Positions 37,601-50,636 of a stretch of 64,000 nt of DNA are shown here, one piece after another (the stretch's first letter is position 1; every line of letters begins with the position of its first letter). Source of the stretch: Citrus sinensis (Eukaryota > Streptophyta > Magnoliopsida > Sapindales > Rutaceae); the NCBI RefSeq assembly GCF_022201045.2, contig NC_068563.1, forward strand, positions 806,001-870,000. The letters are read 5' to 3'. A program made the translations under genes and the position numbers. The notes under the pieces are model-generated. The model did no database searches, was not told the origin of the DNA, and was given only the letters and a program-made list of their open reading frames with translations.

Positions 37601-40600
37601 GCAAGCAGTCTTTCGTATTATGACCTTCAGATCCAGCACTCTTTTTCTGATTGCTAGACATATGCCACAACACTGTATTAATGTTTACCTTTTCTTTTCT
37701 CGGTAATTTTTTTTTTGCTTTAATGTTTGCGTTTCATTGATGATTATTTCTGGCAGGCATTCATACTTCGAGGCTCAGTTACCACATGAGAACCTAAAAG
37801 AATTCTTGCCACGTTTAGTTCCGGTTAGCTAATGATTTGTTTAGCCTTTCCTTCTCTTCTCATTAAATTTTTCAAGATCCATTTGAATGTGTTTCATAAA
37901 TCTCCAAAAAATTTGTAGGTTCTTCTGTCAAATATGATATATGCTGATGATGATGAGTCACTTGTTGAGGCTGAGGTTAGATTTTCTGTGTCTAAGTTGT
38001 GTTGGTTGATTCTGAATGATATAATTTTTATCTAATGCATCAGTAATTTGTTTCTGCAGGAGGATGAGTCTCTCCCAGATCGAGATCAGGTTTGGACTTT
38101 TCTGTTTTTCATTCACTTATTTTATATTTTGTTGAAGCTATATTATCTTATTTGATGTGTTTATTGAGTTTGAGATTGTCTTCCCGCCATGACTGTTTGC
38201 CACCACAGGATCTAAAACCTCGTTTTCATTCTTCACGGTTGCATGGGTCGGAGAACCCAGAAGATGATGTAAGTTACTGTGTCATACAACATCTTTAGGA
38301 ATTTTAAACTGTTTGGTTTATTAATGTTATTTGGTTAATGTAGCTAATTATGATGTGGTTTATTTTTATTTTCTTGAAGCTATGATGTGGTTTTTTTACT
38401 ATTAAAAAGATGAGATCATTAAGTTTATTTATGATTATCTTTTTGCAGGATGATGATATCGTTAATGTATGGAATCTACGGAAGTGCAGTGCAGCGGCTC
38501 TAGATGTCCTCTCAAATGTTTTTGGGGATGAGATTCTTCCAACTTTGATGCCTGTTATTCAGGTTACATAAACATATTTTACACTCTGAAAAACTACAGT
38601 TTCAAAAATTTTAATTTTCTTGCTTGTTTCATTATTTCTGTCCTTGTAAGGGATGATACCTCAATTGGATCCATGTAAAAAAGGGCGGACGCAGCTGGCC
38701 TATTAATTTATTATAAATGCACATCTGCGGTTGCTTTTGGAATATGTGATACTCAAATAGTCAATCTCTACAAAACTTGCTTTTATGGCCAAATGCAAAA
38801 GTAGTAGTCTTTGGTGCTAGTTTGAATTTTTGGTGGTTGTGTGGTTTATAGATTAAAAGTGATACCAATAGGAAACCAGTAGTAGTCTATGACCTGTAAA
38901 TCCTTGGTTGGGGAGTTTTGTCATAGAATTTTATCTTATTATTTAAAATTCTTTGTAAGCCATTCGCTTTTCATGTTCTCAGTTCTAAAGAATTTTTGCA
39001 GGCTAAGTTGTCTGCCAGTGGTGATGAAGCCTGGAAAGACAGGGAAGCTGCTGTTTTGGCTCTTGGTGCTATAGCTGAAGGTTGCATTAAAGGGCTTTAT
39101 CCTCATCTATCTGAGGTAATCTTTGTTGAGTGATCTCCTTTGGCTCAAATTGTGGATCAGATTCCAAATGAGTGTAGAATAGTGGATGCAAATATGATGA
39201 TATATTTATTCTCTAGGTTTGGTTATGCTTTTTCTGATTCTCAACGTTAAATGATTTACGCGTGCAGATTGTGGCATTTCTTATCCCTCTTTTAGATGAT
39301 AAGTTTCCTTTGATACGAAGTATTTCTTGTTGGACCCTTTCTCGATTCAGCAAATTTATTGTGCAGGTATATTTCTAAATAATGACATTGAAAATGGACA
39401 GGAAACTTTTTTTTTCTTTTTTCTTTTTTCTTTTTCTGTAACAAAATATAGAATATACAGTAATATTACTAGGATGAAAGAACCTGTCATTATTGCTGAA
39501 GTATTAAGGAAGGCAAGGTCATACTTTTTATAATTGTACTCCAGCTTACTTGATTATTCCTCTATAGATGCTGAATTGCAAACCAGGAGAGTCGTGCATG
39601 GAAGAATATTTATTTTTGGTTACTTCCTACGGTTGACTAACTTTTCTTTTTCATCCACACTAGGACATCGGCCACCAGAATGGTCGTGAACAATTTGAGA
39701 AGGTCCTTATGGGCCTTTTAAAGAGAATACTGGATACCAACAAGCGGGTGCAAGAGGCTGCTTGTTCTGCGTTTGCGACACTTGAAGAGGTTCTTTCCAT
39801 AGCTGTAGTTTAATGGTTTCATTTTTAGGTTTAGGACTTGGAGATATCAATGGTTGATTTAATTTGCAGGAGGCTGCAGAAGAGTTAGCACCACGTTTAG
39901 AAATAATCTTACAGCACCTTATGATGGCTTTTGGAAAATATCAGGTCATTTGCTGCTATATTTCGTATATGAAGTTCCTTTTTGAAGTTGCAATAGTTAG
40001 ATGTGATGCCAGTTGATTACCTTATAGGTTCACACTGTTTTTTACTTCTTTTTCATAATTTTTTTTTTTTTCCTGAGAAATTTTAAAATCTCTTTTGTAT
40101 GCATATCATTATATTCAGAGACGGAACCTCAGAATTGTATATGATGCTATTGGAACTCTGGCTGATGCTGTTGGATTCGAACTAAACCAGGTATTGTTGT
40201 CATGCTAAGAACATCCACTTATGCTTCTGTCTTGTCTTTTGCTTTTGTATTCTTTTCTTCAGTAATTTATATGGGTTTAAAGTTGTACCAAAATTTATTT
40301 CATATTGCATTGTATAGAAATATGTGGCAAATAACTATCTTGATGATATGCAGCCTGTTTATCTTGATATTTTGATGCCACCTTTAATTGCAAAGTGGCA
40401 GCAGCTTCCAAATTCAGATAAAGATCTCTTTCCACTGCTTGAGTGTTTTACATCCATAGCACAGGTGTGGATTAATATTTTGACATTATCTATTTTCCTT
40501 GTTTTCTATTTTTAAGATTTTAGTTACAATCTTAAGATAGGGAAAAAAAAAAATTATACAAGGGGTTTGGGAAAATTTTTTAGCTCCTTACCTCCCCTTA

Positions 40601-43503
40601 TGTGACCAGCCAAATAAAGCTGCTTAAAAACCACTTGACCATGCCCCTGGGGGCTAAGATAGATATTTTCATTTTCTATATATTCTGATCACTGAAGTGG
40701 ATGAGTAACAGGTGTTAGGTATAGAATAATGATGTGAAAGGCATTTATCCAGCATATGAAATAATGTTCAAAATCAAGGAACTTGGAGATACAATGCCAT
40801 CAGGGATTCTGTTTGCAGTATCTAGCTCTGCAGAATAAATTTTGATTAGCAGCATATAGGAACATTGACTTATATTAGCGAAAATGCATGTTTTTGTTAG
40901 ACTTTTATGATTTTGACAAGTTGTAACATTTAATATTGGAACTAGTGCAAACCAAGGAATAATAAAGGCTTATTTACTTCTTTCAGGCATTGGGCGCTGG
41001 ATTCACTCAATTTGCTCAGCCTGTATTCCAGAGGTGCATAAATATCATCCAGACCCAACAACTGGCAAAGGTTTCAATTGATTGATCTGTAGATATTTAA
41101 TATATATTGTTTGAAGTTTCTTTTTGTACTGTTACTTCGTTTCATTTGCTTTCCTGATTTCATGATATTACTCACATCTTTTCAAAGGCATATTTTGCTC
41201 AGTTTTTCAGATACATTACCTGGAATATCTATTGCAGGTTGATTCTGTTGCAGCTGGAGCTCAGTATGATAAAGAGTTTGTTGTATGCTGTCTCGATCTG
41301 CTTTCTGGACTTGCGGAGGGTCTTGGTAGTGGGATCGAGAGTTTGGTAATTTCCCTTTTTCCAAATTTGACTTGGAAAAGTCCTAAAAGAAAATGTATTT
41401 TAACTAATAAAAGATATTTTTGAGTCTTAATTCCTCGTACTTGGTGGTTGTTACTCCCCATTACTTTCCATTAAGAAAAATTAATATTTTCTCTGAAGGT
41501 TGCTCTCTGACATGAAGAATTTAACATTTACACCAATGAAAGGAAATGTTTGTTGAGAATTTCAACTTCTAGCGAGTTTTGGTTTCCCGTGGAAGGAATG
41601 CTATGTACAGTGAATTTGAATGCCTGCTCTTCCTCTTATATGGTTTTCTCCACAGGTTGCACAAAGTAATTTGAGGGATATGCTTCTGCAATGTTGCATG
41701 GATGATGCTTCGGATGTCCGACAAAGTGCCTTTGCCCTTCTTGGGGACCTTGCAAGAGTAAGTTCAAAAGATTCCTGCCAGGCTATGAAGTTTAGTGCCT
41801 GGACTATAAACTAAGTCTCCGCCCCCATGAGCTGCTAATGAGATGTGAAAACTTATAACTACTTTCATGTTTATACTTGTAACATTCAATTTAATACACT
41901 GGCGGCCACTTGAAAGCATTTATTTCTCTTGGTTAAAAAGTTTTGATTTGTTTATCTGATGCCTGATGTTTGTCAATGCTTTTGATAATTTCAATTAGGT
42001 ATGTCCTGTTCATTTGCAAGCTCGGTTGTCTGATTTTCTTGATATTGCAGCCAAGCAACTGGTAAGTGAAACTATCTTTTGATTTGAAGCTTTATATTTG
42101 GCTATGTATACATTTACATGATATGCTCCGTGCAGAACACTCCTAAGCTGAAAGAAACTGTGTCAGTTGCAAATAATGCTTGTTGGGCTATTGGAGAATT
42201 AGCTGTTAAGGTATGAAAAGCTCTTGATGGTGCTGCTTCATCATGCTAGATTAAACAGTTTTCTGTTTGACTGTTTAATCGGAGGTGGCTAGAATTCAAA
42301 TTAAGTACAACGGGAAACTTGTTTAGCTCTGTACTTGTTGTAACTGATTTGAGCCTACCACAAGATTAAACTCAATCACTTTGCAATTATGTTTTATACT
42401 TCTTATTTCAGGCTCGTCAAGAAATTTCTCCAATTGTTATGACAGTTGTCTTGTGCTTGGTCCCAATCCTTAAACACTCTGAGGTGATCATTTCTCGAAA
42501 CTTTCTTAGCTTTTGTTGCTGTGTGTTTACGTTATCTTAGTGTATGTGATTTCTATGAAACATCAATTCATTCTAAGCAGGAGTTGAACAAGTCACTCAT
42601 AGAAAATAGTGCAATTACACTTGGAAGGCTTGCGTGGGTTTGCCCAGAACTTGTGTCGCCCCACATGGAACATTTCATGCAACCTTGGTGCATTGCTTTG
42701 TCTATGTAAGTATTCATTTACCTGTGTCTAATCATTGACGAATGGTTGCTTGACATATGGAGACCTATAGTTTCACCTGGGATTGCTTATTGCAAGGACT
42801 GAGACATATTCCTCATTTTTTGTTTCTCTGCATAGACTCCACATTTGATATCACGGGCCTTTATGCCTATAGTTTTTTACTAGCACTTTGCTTGTTATGG
42901 CAGGATCCGTGATGATACTGAAAAGGAGGATGCATTCCGAGGTCTTTGTGCAATGGTATGCGATTGCTTCCATGATAATTACCATTGGGATTGGACCCTT
43001 TTCCCCTTGTGTATACTTGCATCAATAACTGAATCTGTGCTTGGATGTCCACAATTTGTTTTCTTTTTCAGGTAAAAGCGAATCCATCAGGGGCTCTAAG
43101 TTCACTTGTTTTCATGTGCAGAGCCATTGCTAGTTGGCATGTAAGGATAACATTGCATTTAATTTTACTAAGTGTTATTTTTTTTGGCTCTTTCTGGTTA
43201 AGTTAGCTTCTTTTTACAGGAAATAAGAAGTGAAGAGCTACATAATGAAGTTTGCCAGGTGTTGCATGGTTATAAACAGGTTAGTGATGCTTTTGTTTGG
43301 TGCTTATATATGTTTAAATAGTGAATTTTTCTTTGTTCGGGGCAAGAAATTTTCACCCATTCTCAGCCTGGTTCAATAAGAGAGTTGTCAATAATTAAAA
43401 TTTGACAATGTTTCTGCAGATGCTTAGAAATGGAGCATGGGACCAGTGTATGTCTGCTTTGGAGCCCCCAGTGAAGGACAAGCTGTCAAAATATCAAGTG
43501 TAA
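34614..43503 (+). CDS. TRN1: Transportin-1 (karyopherin beta-2), nuclear import receptor
   Basis: Twenty-nine exons join in phase to 891 aa: 34614-34796, 35418-35705, 35964-36053, 36153-36230, 36326-36406, 36813-36863, 37113-37198, 37757-37823, 37919-37975, 38060-38089, 38209-38268, 38449-38562, 39002-39115, 39268-39366, 39664-39789, 39870-39944, 40119-40190, 40354-40464, 40987-41070, 41238-41345, 41656-41757, 41999-42061, 42136-42210, 42412-42483, 42581-42705, 42904-42955, 43072-43140, 43220-43279, 43420-43503. A HEAT-repeat solenoid has an N-terminal RanGTP-binding half. The acidic loop (about residues 315-360, [20 protein letters not shown] then [12 protein letters not shown]) displaces cargo. 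It carries PY-NLS cargoes such as hnRNPs and, in plants, GRP7 into the nucleus and is reported to affect AGO1/miRNA loading. An alternative upstream acceptor for exon 18 at 40317 would add 12 residues. Confidence 0.97.
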
Positions 43504-44593
43504 TAGTTCCCTGGTCTTTGGTGCTGACTTGTCTTCAGTATGTGATTCTTCAAATTTGTGCATCGGCAATGCTTCTGTCGGTTATTCTGCATTCCCTGAT
43601 GATATCGGAGGTGTCATTCATTTAAGCATATATCAAAGTTTTGGCCAAAATTTTTTCAGGCATGACAGTATAGTCACCTTAATCATTAAAGCTTGAAGTT
43701 GCTATCCTCTCCAAACATTTATATATGCATCGGTCCTCCCCCGCAGCATTGGGTCTTAAGAAATGAAGCAACCTGAGGTTTGAATGTGGATATGTACAGG
43801 GTGCAGCTTTTCAAGCTTTTGGGAGTATTTATCTTAGCGTTTAGTGTTTCAAGGGTGACCAAAAGTATTAATTAAGGCTTTTGGTTCATGGTTTTTAAAT
43901 GTCGGTCGAGTTTTCTTTTTCTTATTATTTCAGCTGATAGGCGACGGTTGGGTTTTCCACAGATTTTGTACAAGGGCTTTTAGCATCAATTTATTAATAG
44001 TTCATCGTGAGTTGTGTTAAATCTTGTAACTTCGATGTCTGAAACAATTAATTCTTTATGCATTCAACAATTGTGAATTTTGGGTTGTGGGGTCAATAAA
44101 ATTGTTTTGAATCTTCTGAGTTTTCTTGAGCATGTTGAAAACGAAATTATTTGAATATATAGACCTTCGATTGCCTTGATTATTTGGAGGTTTGTACGCA
44201 AAGAGTTGAAGACATTGCAGACTATGAGAGGAGATTCAGCCCAGTAAATTTGGAACAACAAAACACTGATGCCATTCTCAAATGCTTCCATTTTTACCTT
44301 CCACCCCCCACAAATACAAATCCCCCTGGCCCCCGCGAACAATATACTAAAAATGTATGAAGAATGATAAAGTTTATGATAAAACTCATATACAAAAGCC
44401 TCCAATCTTTGAGTCGATTCTTAACAATGCGGTGTTTATGATAACTGTCCCAAGTAGCTCAGCTTCATCTTCATACATACGTCAATTTTCTGCTTCACTG
44501 ATAAAACTCTTTAGGATCTTAGCTCATTCTGCTTACTAAGATCTGAGCAGTCAAAGTACAACCAAGATCATACATTGCGAACAGATGCTCATT
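43504..44593. other. Convergent 3' ends, transportin / SecE-like gene
   Basis: 3' UTR sequence of both genes plus spacer. Short frames on both strands (44064-44405, 44357-44539) show no domain and are not called. Confidence 0.6.
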
Positions 44594-45674
44594 TTATGGG
44601 GTTCTTCTAAGAAGTAAAGCCAGGATAAAGCTAAGGGCAGAGTCAACAGATGATAGTGCAACAATTAGCAATGCTACAAGAACAAGAGTGAGAGTAGCAG
44701 TCTTCAGCTGCATGAAATAAGTAAAACCTGGATTACTATCTCGATTTGCATTTACCTTAATCCAAACTTCAACAGATTGACACATGGTATATAAATTGAC
44801 TCAAAAATATGCCATATACAACAGAATTGGACATGCATATTGATGCAGTAATCAGCTTATATATTGCTTAGGAATCATTAGTTCAAAACTACAACATGAA
44901 CTTCAAAACAACCATACATACCGTGCTCTGAAAGCCTGGCCACTCTATGTGCTTGAGCTGACTAGGCTGCCCAACCAGAAATAGGAATAAAGATTTCAAA
45001 GCCCTAGAAAGGAGAAAACATTAATTAGTTGACACATACTACCTGTATCCTTTCTTCATGATCAACAAATGGATCCAATTCTTATGCAATTCACCAAATG
45101 GGAAACAGTATACTAATTATGAATCGACCACCAGACATCCAAAATATATTGAACGTGACTAGGAAAACAATAACCAAGCCTGCAGCAATGTTACCAGATG
45201 ATGTCCTTGACGAGACTTAACCAAAAGGGCTCCTCAGGTATGTCATCATTATAAGTCAATTGGTTATAATCTCTCCCCACAGAATTAACACAATTGTTGC
45301 CCAAATGGTTTGCAAGAGGATAACGAAATCCTCCAAGAATCTACAAAGAACGAAATTCAAAATTCACTAATGAGAACTTAGACTCCACTCGAATACAGAA
45401 TTCATGACCATAAAAGCAAGAAAATTAAAAATTACCCTTTCAACGGGTTGAATGGCACTGTAATCAATGAATCTTATCCTATTACATCTCCCAGCTTCAA
45501 TAGGTAGTTTTGTACGCTGACTAGAATGAATCAAACCTATTGACATGGAGAAGCAAATTATGCAACATTTCAATACAATAAAATTACAAATCGTAACAAA
45601 TAAACCAGAAAAAGTCAGATAAAGAGAGAACCTGGACAATTAGCCAGCAACCCAGAAACCATAACCATAACCAT
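44594..45674 (-). CDS. Small SecE-like membrane protein (possible plastid SECE2)
   Basis: Five exons on the minus strand (45674-45632, 45536-45436, 45340-45195, 45003-44922, 44707-44594) join in phase to 161 aa. The C-terminus has the SecE pattern. A short amphipathic stretch leads to KHIEWPGFQ (Trp118-Pro119, the invariant WP of SecE), followed by one long membrane helix with Asp146 (LVLVALLIVALSSVDSALSF) and a basic end. SecE clamps SecY in the translocase. Canonical chloroplast SecE (SECE1) looks different, so this may belong to the second plastid Sec system (SCY2/SECA2) of the inner envelope; that assignment is inferred. The N-terminus (MVMVMVSGLLANCPG) is a weak transit peptide. A tgttgcag acceptor upstream of the ATG suggests a leader intron. 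Confidence 0.72.
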
Positions 45675-46726
45675 TCTAGCGTCTACACCAACTCACTCAA
45701 TTTCATCTACTGCAACATAATCAAAATATAAACTTCAGCATCTCTCATTAACTATTTCTCGTACATGACTCACTTAAAAGGGAATGAAAAAAGATGTTCA
45801 TTTTTTAACCAATTTTGCAAGAAGAAAGCTCAATTCAATGATAAAAATAACTTTTTCAACTAGGTTTGCAGGAGTAGAGATGCCCAGATAGGCAAAAACG
45901 TTTTTTTTTTTGGTTTATTTACAATTTTGCTTTATGAAATCAGAGCATACCCAAAACTTCAACCTTGGATAAAGCAAAGTGTTTTTCGTTATATTCAATT
46001 ATGGGAAAACATCAAACAAAAACGCACCGTTTAACTCACTGACGAAGTCGTTGGAGATGGCCGCCGGCTGTTTGCCTCTGAAGGAGCGCGAACGGCGGGA
46101 GGAATTTGAGAATAAATACTATTGGCATACCAATTTTAGAATTATGTCCTATTTGGACTAACGAAATCACGAAATTAACCCTTTTAAGTTATAGAACAAA
46201 ACGCACAGGCAGCACAGGGTGGATTGAGCGTTAAACGACTTGTCGTTTAATTGTTGTGTACATTTCACCAAGGATTTATAATTGCTCCGTCATTTAACTT
46301 CAGACCTAGTTATCTAATCTTGGTACCTTTTCGTTCAATTTTTCTCTTATATTGTAGATTGCTACTTGCTAATCCCATTTGTTAACAAGAATTTGGTGGT
46401 GTGTGTTACAATAGTCAATTAAATCTTGAAAGATGGTATAAAAGATATAGGGTGTAAACTTCCCTTATATAAACCGTTTTCTTTCTTCGTAGGCTTGATC
46501 CCAGTTATTGGTTTTGCATGTTTGACCTTCTAAATGAACAAAACCGGCATCTCTTTAGCCGGCAAATTACATTAATTATTTTACATGAACACTAAATTGT
46601 CGCATAGAATGATATAACAATAAGGCTTCTGTTATATTTAATATATTTAGTTTCTATAATCATGTTAAAGCTGGTTTTGTTCTGAAAACACTCAAAGGCC
46701 AGAAAATAGCATTATGCATTGTTCTT
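45675..46726. other. Upstream region of the SecE-like gene and 3' flank of the PP2A gene
   Basis: It probably contains a leader intron and a first non-coding exon near 46000-46090 of the SecE-like gene, a GC-rich patch around 46050-46100, then promoter and the 3' UTR of the PP2A B' gene. No independent gene is supported. Confidence 0.5.
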
Positions 46727-48230
46727 TCAATGAGGAACACGTATATATTGCTGCGGTTGAAGGAACTGATTCTGTTTCTTTGCTGCAGCCAATGTTTCAA
46801 TTCGTCTCCATTTCTCTTTCCTCTTCATCTCTTCTTGTCGAGCTGCGGATTCTCTGATTTCAGTGGCTTCCAGGCATTTGGAGTATAAATTTGGATCCAT
46901 TTGTTCCAGCATTACTTTGACATTTTCTGTTAGTTGCTTCACACTCTTGCTCCAGTGCAACTTTAGGTTCTTCTCCATGCCTTCAACTATCACTGGGAAT
47001 ACATCTTCCAGCGAGGATGATACCATTCTCACAAACTGCTCATTGTTCCATACATACAGTGCTCTCTCAGCAACCTGAATTAGAAGCAATTGAGACAACA
47101 AATGATTAGAGATATGTTAAATTACTTTGAGAAAGCCATACAGAACAGAAGAAACTTTAGCATTTTTTGGTAACCTCTGAGTTGCAACTGTTCAAGCATT
47201 TTGTTATTTTGGTGCATAAAGGCAGAGCTAGCCTCCTATACTGAGCCGGGTCTATGCTGTCAACCAGTTCTTCAAGTTCTCCAATAAGCAAAACCTCCTT
47301 CCGGCAGTTGGTGACCGGCCAATACTTTAGAATCCCTCTAGCAACAAGCCCACCGAGTGCAGGCTCTTTCTGCACAAACTGAGAAACACAATAAGCCAGC
47401 TGCCTGTGATAAGCCTGCATTCCCTTAGACTTGTGCAAGGGAATCAGCACTCTTATTAGGAAGAGCTTGTGCTCTTCCTTGAGTGGAACTGTGAAACCAT
47501 TAATGATACTTCCCCATATCTCAAGTAGCTCACCGATGCCACAGTGCTTCTCTGTCTCGAAATTATACTGCAAGAACACATCGTTCATTGCTTTCCTCAT
47601 GAATGATCGGTAAAAGGTGAACTTGGCATATATCCGGTGATATATATTCTTCAAGCTGTCACGTTCTCTCAGGTCTTCGGATTGAAACAGGGAGAGGAGA
47701 TTGGTCAGGAAACGATGATCAATATAATCACGAAGTGTCTTGGGATCCACGTGGAGGACAAGTCTAAGGAGAATATCATAAACAATCTGCAGGTGTGGCC
47801 ATAAAGGTTGAGGACTGGAAAAGAGTTCTTCATCCTCAGGTAAATCCCCAGTGATGGGGGTACTTATCGGAGGAGGCAGTGGCCGGAAGAGATTTGCTGA
47901 TATCATGGAAATGAGATGCGATAGAATATAATCGTCCAGTTGTTTTTTCGGTGACTTTGTGATGGAAAGCAGCTGCAAAAGCTTGAACCGCTTGAGGTCT
48001 TGCTGTTCAGGGGACTCTGAAGGATCAGTGAATGTGAAAATAGTGTTGCAGATAGAGATTGCAGAAAGGATTTCCTCTTTTTCGGAATCATAAGGAGATT
48101 GCAAGCCATTGTTATTAGGACTGGAGTGATTGCTGCCAGAGTTAGCCCTGGAATCTAGATCAAACAAGTACTGAAGAGTAGATGATTTCTTCTTTGAAGA
48201 GGCTACAGGAGAGCCTCTGACGCCACCCAT
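46727..48230 (-). CDS. Serine/threonine phosphatase 2A regulatory subunit B' (B56)
   Basis: Two exons on the minus strand (48230-47175 and 47074-46727) join in phase to 467 aa. A B56 domain of HEAT-like repeats spans about residues 50-440 (LWPHLQIVYDILLRLV, YHRIYAKFTFYRSFMRKAMN, GIGELLEIWGSIINGF, PLHKSKGMQAYHRQLAYCV). The subunit docks on the PP2A A/C core and picks substrates with LxxIxE-type motifs. Plant B' proteins act in brassinosteroid signalling and stress or immune responses; the exact subclass is not decided here. The frame stays open upstream to an ATG at 48482, but a TATA box at 48341-48335 lies between the two, so MGGVRGSPVA is the better start. Confidence 0.95.
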
Positions 48231-48757
48231 TTTCTTTGTTCTATGAATGATGAAAAAAAGAGAGAGTGTTTCTGTGTTTTGTTTTATCTTTATTTCTTGT
48301 GGGTCATGAAAGAAAGGCCAAAAGGACAGCGGTGTTTTATAGACGAAAAGTGTTGTAATATCCGATATTGAGCTCCTATGAAATTTCTCCTCCCAAGTCA
48401 TATAGAAATGTGACAAGTAAAATGACAATGTTATAACTAAGAGATCTTCTTTGTTCTTTCTCCTTACCTCGGTGGACGCCATGTGGATTTCACTGGGTTT
48501 AGTAAAATAATAATCTAAACAGCTTTCTGCAACTCAGATGGGGACATCAACAAAAGGACAACACTGATTGTCATATTCATCCAGTGCAACAGACAATCAG
48601 ACATGTGCCTCACCACCCTATCAATCTATGCATTATGAAACTAGGGGCTCTCCATAATAGAGAAGAAGTTTTAAAATTCACAAACATAGCTTATATTGGC
48701 ATAGGAAAATCGCAAATATGACATTCAAAATTTAGAACAGAAAAAAAGTTCAAGCAG
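48231..48757. other. Spacer between polyamine transporter and PP2A genes
   Basis: A compact interval holds the PP2A B' promoter and leader (with TATA box) and the 3' UTR of the polyamine transporter, both on the minus strand. Nothing else is seen. Confidence 0.6.
48335..48341 (-). promoter_or_regulatory. TATA box of the PP2A B' gene
   Basis: TATAAAA on the minus strand lies 105 bases upstream of the ATG at 48230. Transcription would start near 48310 and exclude the in-frame ATG at 48482. Confidence 0.6.
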
Positions 48758-50170
48758 TCATGATTCATTGTGTTGGGGATCGGCAGATGCAGAAAGGATA
48801 TCTGGAAGATCTGAACTCATAGAGAATCTGAACCATTGCCTTTTCTCAGCATAAGTCATACAAGGCTGAATGAAAAACCCAATCAAAACAGCAATGACGC
48901 TAATAGCCATGACTTTAGGAGAAGCAAGTGCTAAAACCACTAAAATCAACAGAGTTGGAGGAATGCATAAAAAAATTGCTCCCACAGTTCCTAGAGGTAC
49001 CTTATATGGACGAATAGCTTCCGGGTACTGCATTCGTAGTTTCACGAATGCTATGAATTCCATGATCATTGCAAAACAGTATAAAAAGTTCTCTGCTGCT
49101 ACAATCTCTTGGAAGCTCAACCATGAGAGCAATATCACCCCAGAAGCAGAGAATAAGATCCCTACTAGTGGGGTTCCATACTGAGACCGCCTGGCAAAGA
49201 TTTCAGGAAGCATTCCACGTTCTGCCATTCCCAAAAGTTGGAAAGAGTCGCTGCTCATTTCAGCTATAAACATTCCCATGTTTGACACAGCAGAAGCCCC
49301 TTGGATCCAAGTTCTCAACCATACACCTCCAATCAATTTAGCAATAACTGAGAAATACCCATCAGACCACAGCTCCCGATGAACAGGAGCTGCTCCTGTG
49401 CCAATCAAAAGAGGGAAAAAGTACGCGAAAACAACCAGTATCAGTGCATAGAAGAGTGCTCTCGGGAGAGTTTTTCCTGGGTCTTCCACTTCTCCAACAA
49501 GCGTGCTAATTGAATCCCAATAGTTCAAATTCCAAAAAAGAGTGTTCAAGTACAAACCCCAGTTCACATTCTTCAAATCAACCATACACCATCTCCAAGG
49601 CTTCAGCCTAGGAATTGCAATAAGTCCCATCAACGCAAAAGGAACAAGCGAAAACACTCCTAATACTATAGCAACCCAGCCAACAATAGTTAAACCTCTA
49701 TAGTTCATATAAGTAAGAGCCGTAGTCAAAAGCAACACTGCTACAATTCTCGGAAAACCTCCTTCTAAAGCCGGGATTGCGGATTTAAGATAATCAAGAA
49801 ACAAAACCGGATACAATGCATTATCGATAACCCCACTCAGCCATTTCATCCAACCTTGTTGGAAACCCCAATGAGGACCTAAAGCTGACGCAACCCAAAC
49901 AACATATCCACCATTTTCAGGAAACATAGTACCCATTTCAGCAGTAATCAGGGCCTCCGGAATGCTCCATATAAACGGAAAAAACAGGAATCCGATGAGG
50001 GCTAACAAGGGACCTGCTGCCATGACACTATCCTCAACACCAAAGGGTCCACCAGAAACCTCATAAAAGATGAGAAAAACTAGAGGTATAACTGAAACCT
50101 TTTGAAACCTCTCTAGCTTGGGTGATGAATCTTCACCTAATTGTACATAATGAACATTGTTGGACTCCAT
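48758..50170 (-). CDS. Polyamine uptake transporter, LAT/APC family
   Basis: The coding region is intronless, 470 aa, starting at ATG 50170-50168 (the codon before it is TTG). It has about 12 membrane segments of the amino acid-polyamine-organocation fold. The family-typical start of TM1 is [20 protein letters not shown], with the unwound GGP substrate-binding loop. The PUT/RMV1 motifs [15 protein letters not shown] and [20 protein letters not shown] are also present. Members import spermidine, putrescine and the herbicide paraquat at the plasma membrane or endomembranes. An acceptor-like tgcatgcag just upstream (about 50217) suggests a 5' UTR intron. A G-box/ABRE cluster about 400-450 bases upstream hints at ABA or stress control. 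Confidence 0.96.
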   Translation of the reverse strand: MESNNVHYVQLGEDSSPKLERFQKVSVIPLVFLIFYEVSGGPFGVEDSVMAAGPLLALIGFLFFPFIWSIPEALITAEMGTMFPENGGYVVWVASALGPHWGFQQGWMKWLSGVIDNALYPVLFLDYLKSAIPALEGGFPRIVAVLLLTTALTYMNYRGLTIVGWVAIVLGVFSLVPFALMGLIAIPRLKPWRWCMVDLKNVNWGLYLNTLFWNLNYWDSISTLVGEVEDPGKTLPRALFYALILVVFAYFFPLLIGTGAAPVHRELWSDGYFSVIAKLIGGVWLRTWIQGASAVSNMGMFIAEMSSDSFQLLGMAERGMLPEIFARRSQYGTPLVGILFSASGVILLSWLSFQEIVAAENFLYCFAMIMEFIAFVKLRMQYPEAIRPYKVPLGTVGAIFLCIPPTLLILVVLALASPKVMAISVIAVLIGFFIQPCMTYAEKRQWFRFSMSSDLPDILSASADPQHNES

Positions 50171-50545
50171 CAATGGAACAAACTTTTGTCTATCTCGTTA
50201 ATAGATTTCTCTTCTTCTGCATGCAACATCAGATAATTAATAAACGTAGATTTAGACAAACGCGACAATTCTTCTCATGTTAAAGATTAAGAAAAATGAA
50301 GCCGCCCATCGAATAACATTCATAACAGACATAGTGTCACAAAAGCATATATAAGACAATCTAATTAGTTTCACTAATAGAATAAAAACTTATTTAGACC
50401 CAGAAAAGATAAATGCACCTGAAACGTTGTTAATGTCGGTATGAGTTTGATGACATTTCATGTCATGTCTCAGTCAATGAAACAGGAGGCATAGATGATG
50501 AACAAGTGAGAAGTGAGAAGCTTCGTTTAGTTGTCATGTAATGTT

Positions 50546-50636
50546 TACGTGTCGAGTGTTGACGCATGAGTAGCCATCTACGCGTCCTCTTCAAATGCAA
50601 CGTGTCACTGTATTAGATGTCACGTGGTCACGTCGG
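50546..50636. promoter_or_regulatory. ACGT-element cluster (G-box/ABRE) upstream of the polyamine transporter
   Basis: Within about 90 bases there are ACGTGTC (50547), ACGTGTC (50600), CACGTG (50621) and CACGTC (50630). Multiple ABRE/G-boxes close together form an ABA-response complex in known plant promoters. Placement relative to the transporter makes it the probable target, since the next gene on the other side is 2.8 kb away. Confidence 0.55.

Noticed and set aside
40318-40353. Twelve extra codons at the start of transportin exon 18
   Set aside because: The frame is open, but the splice at 40353/40354 gives the join NQ|PVYLDIL expected for plant transportins; kept only as an alternative acceptor.
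44357-44539. Short plus-strand frame beyond the transportin gene
   Set aside because: Low-complexity Ser-rich stretch in convergent 3' flanks without start context or homology.
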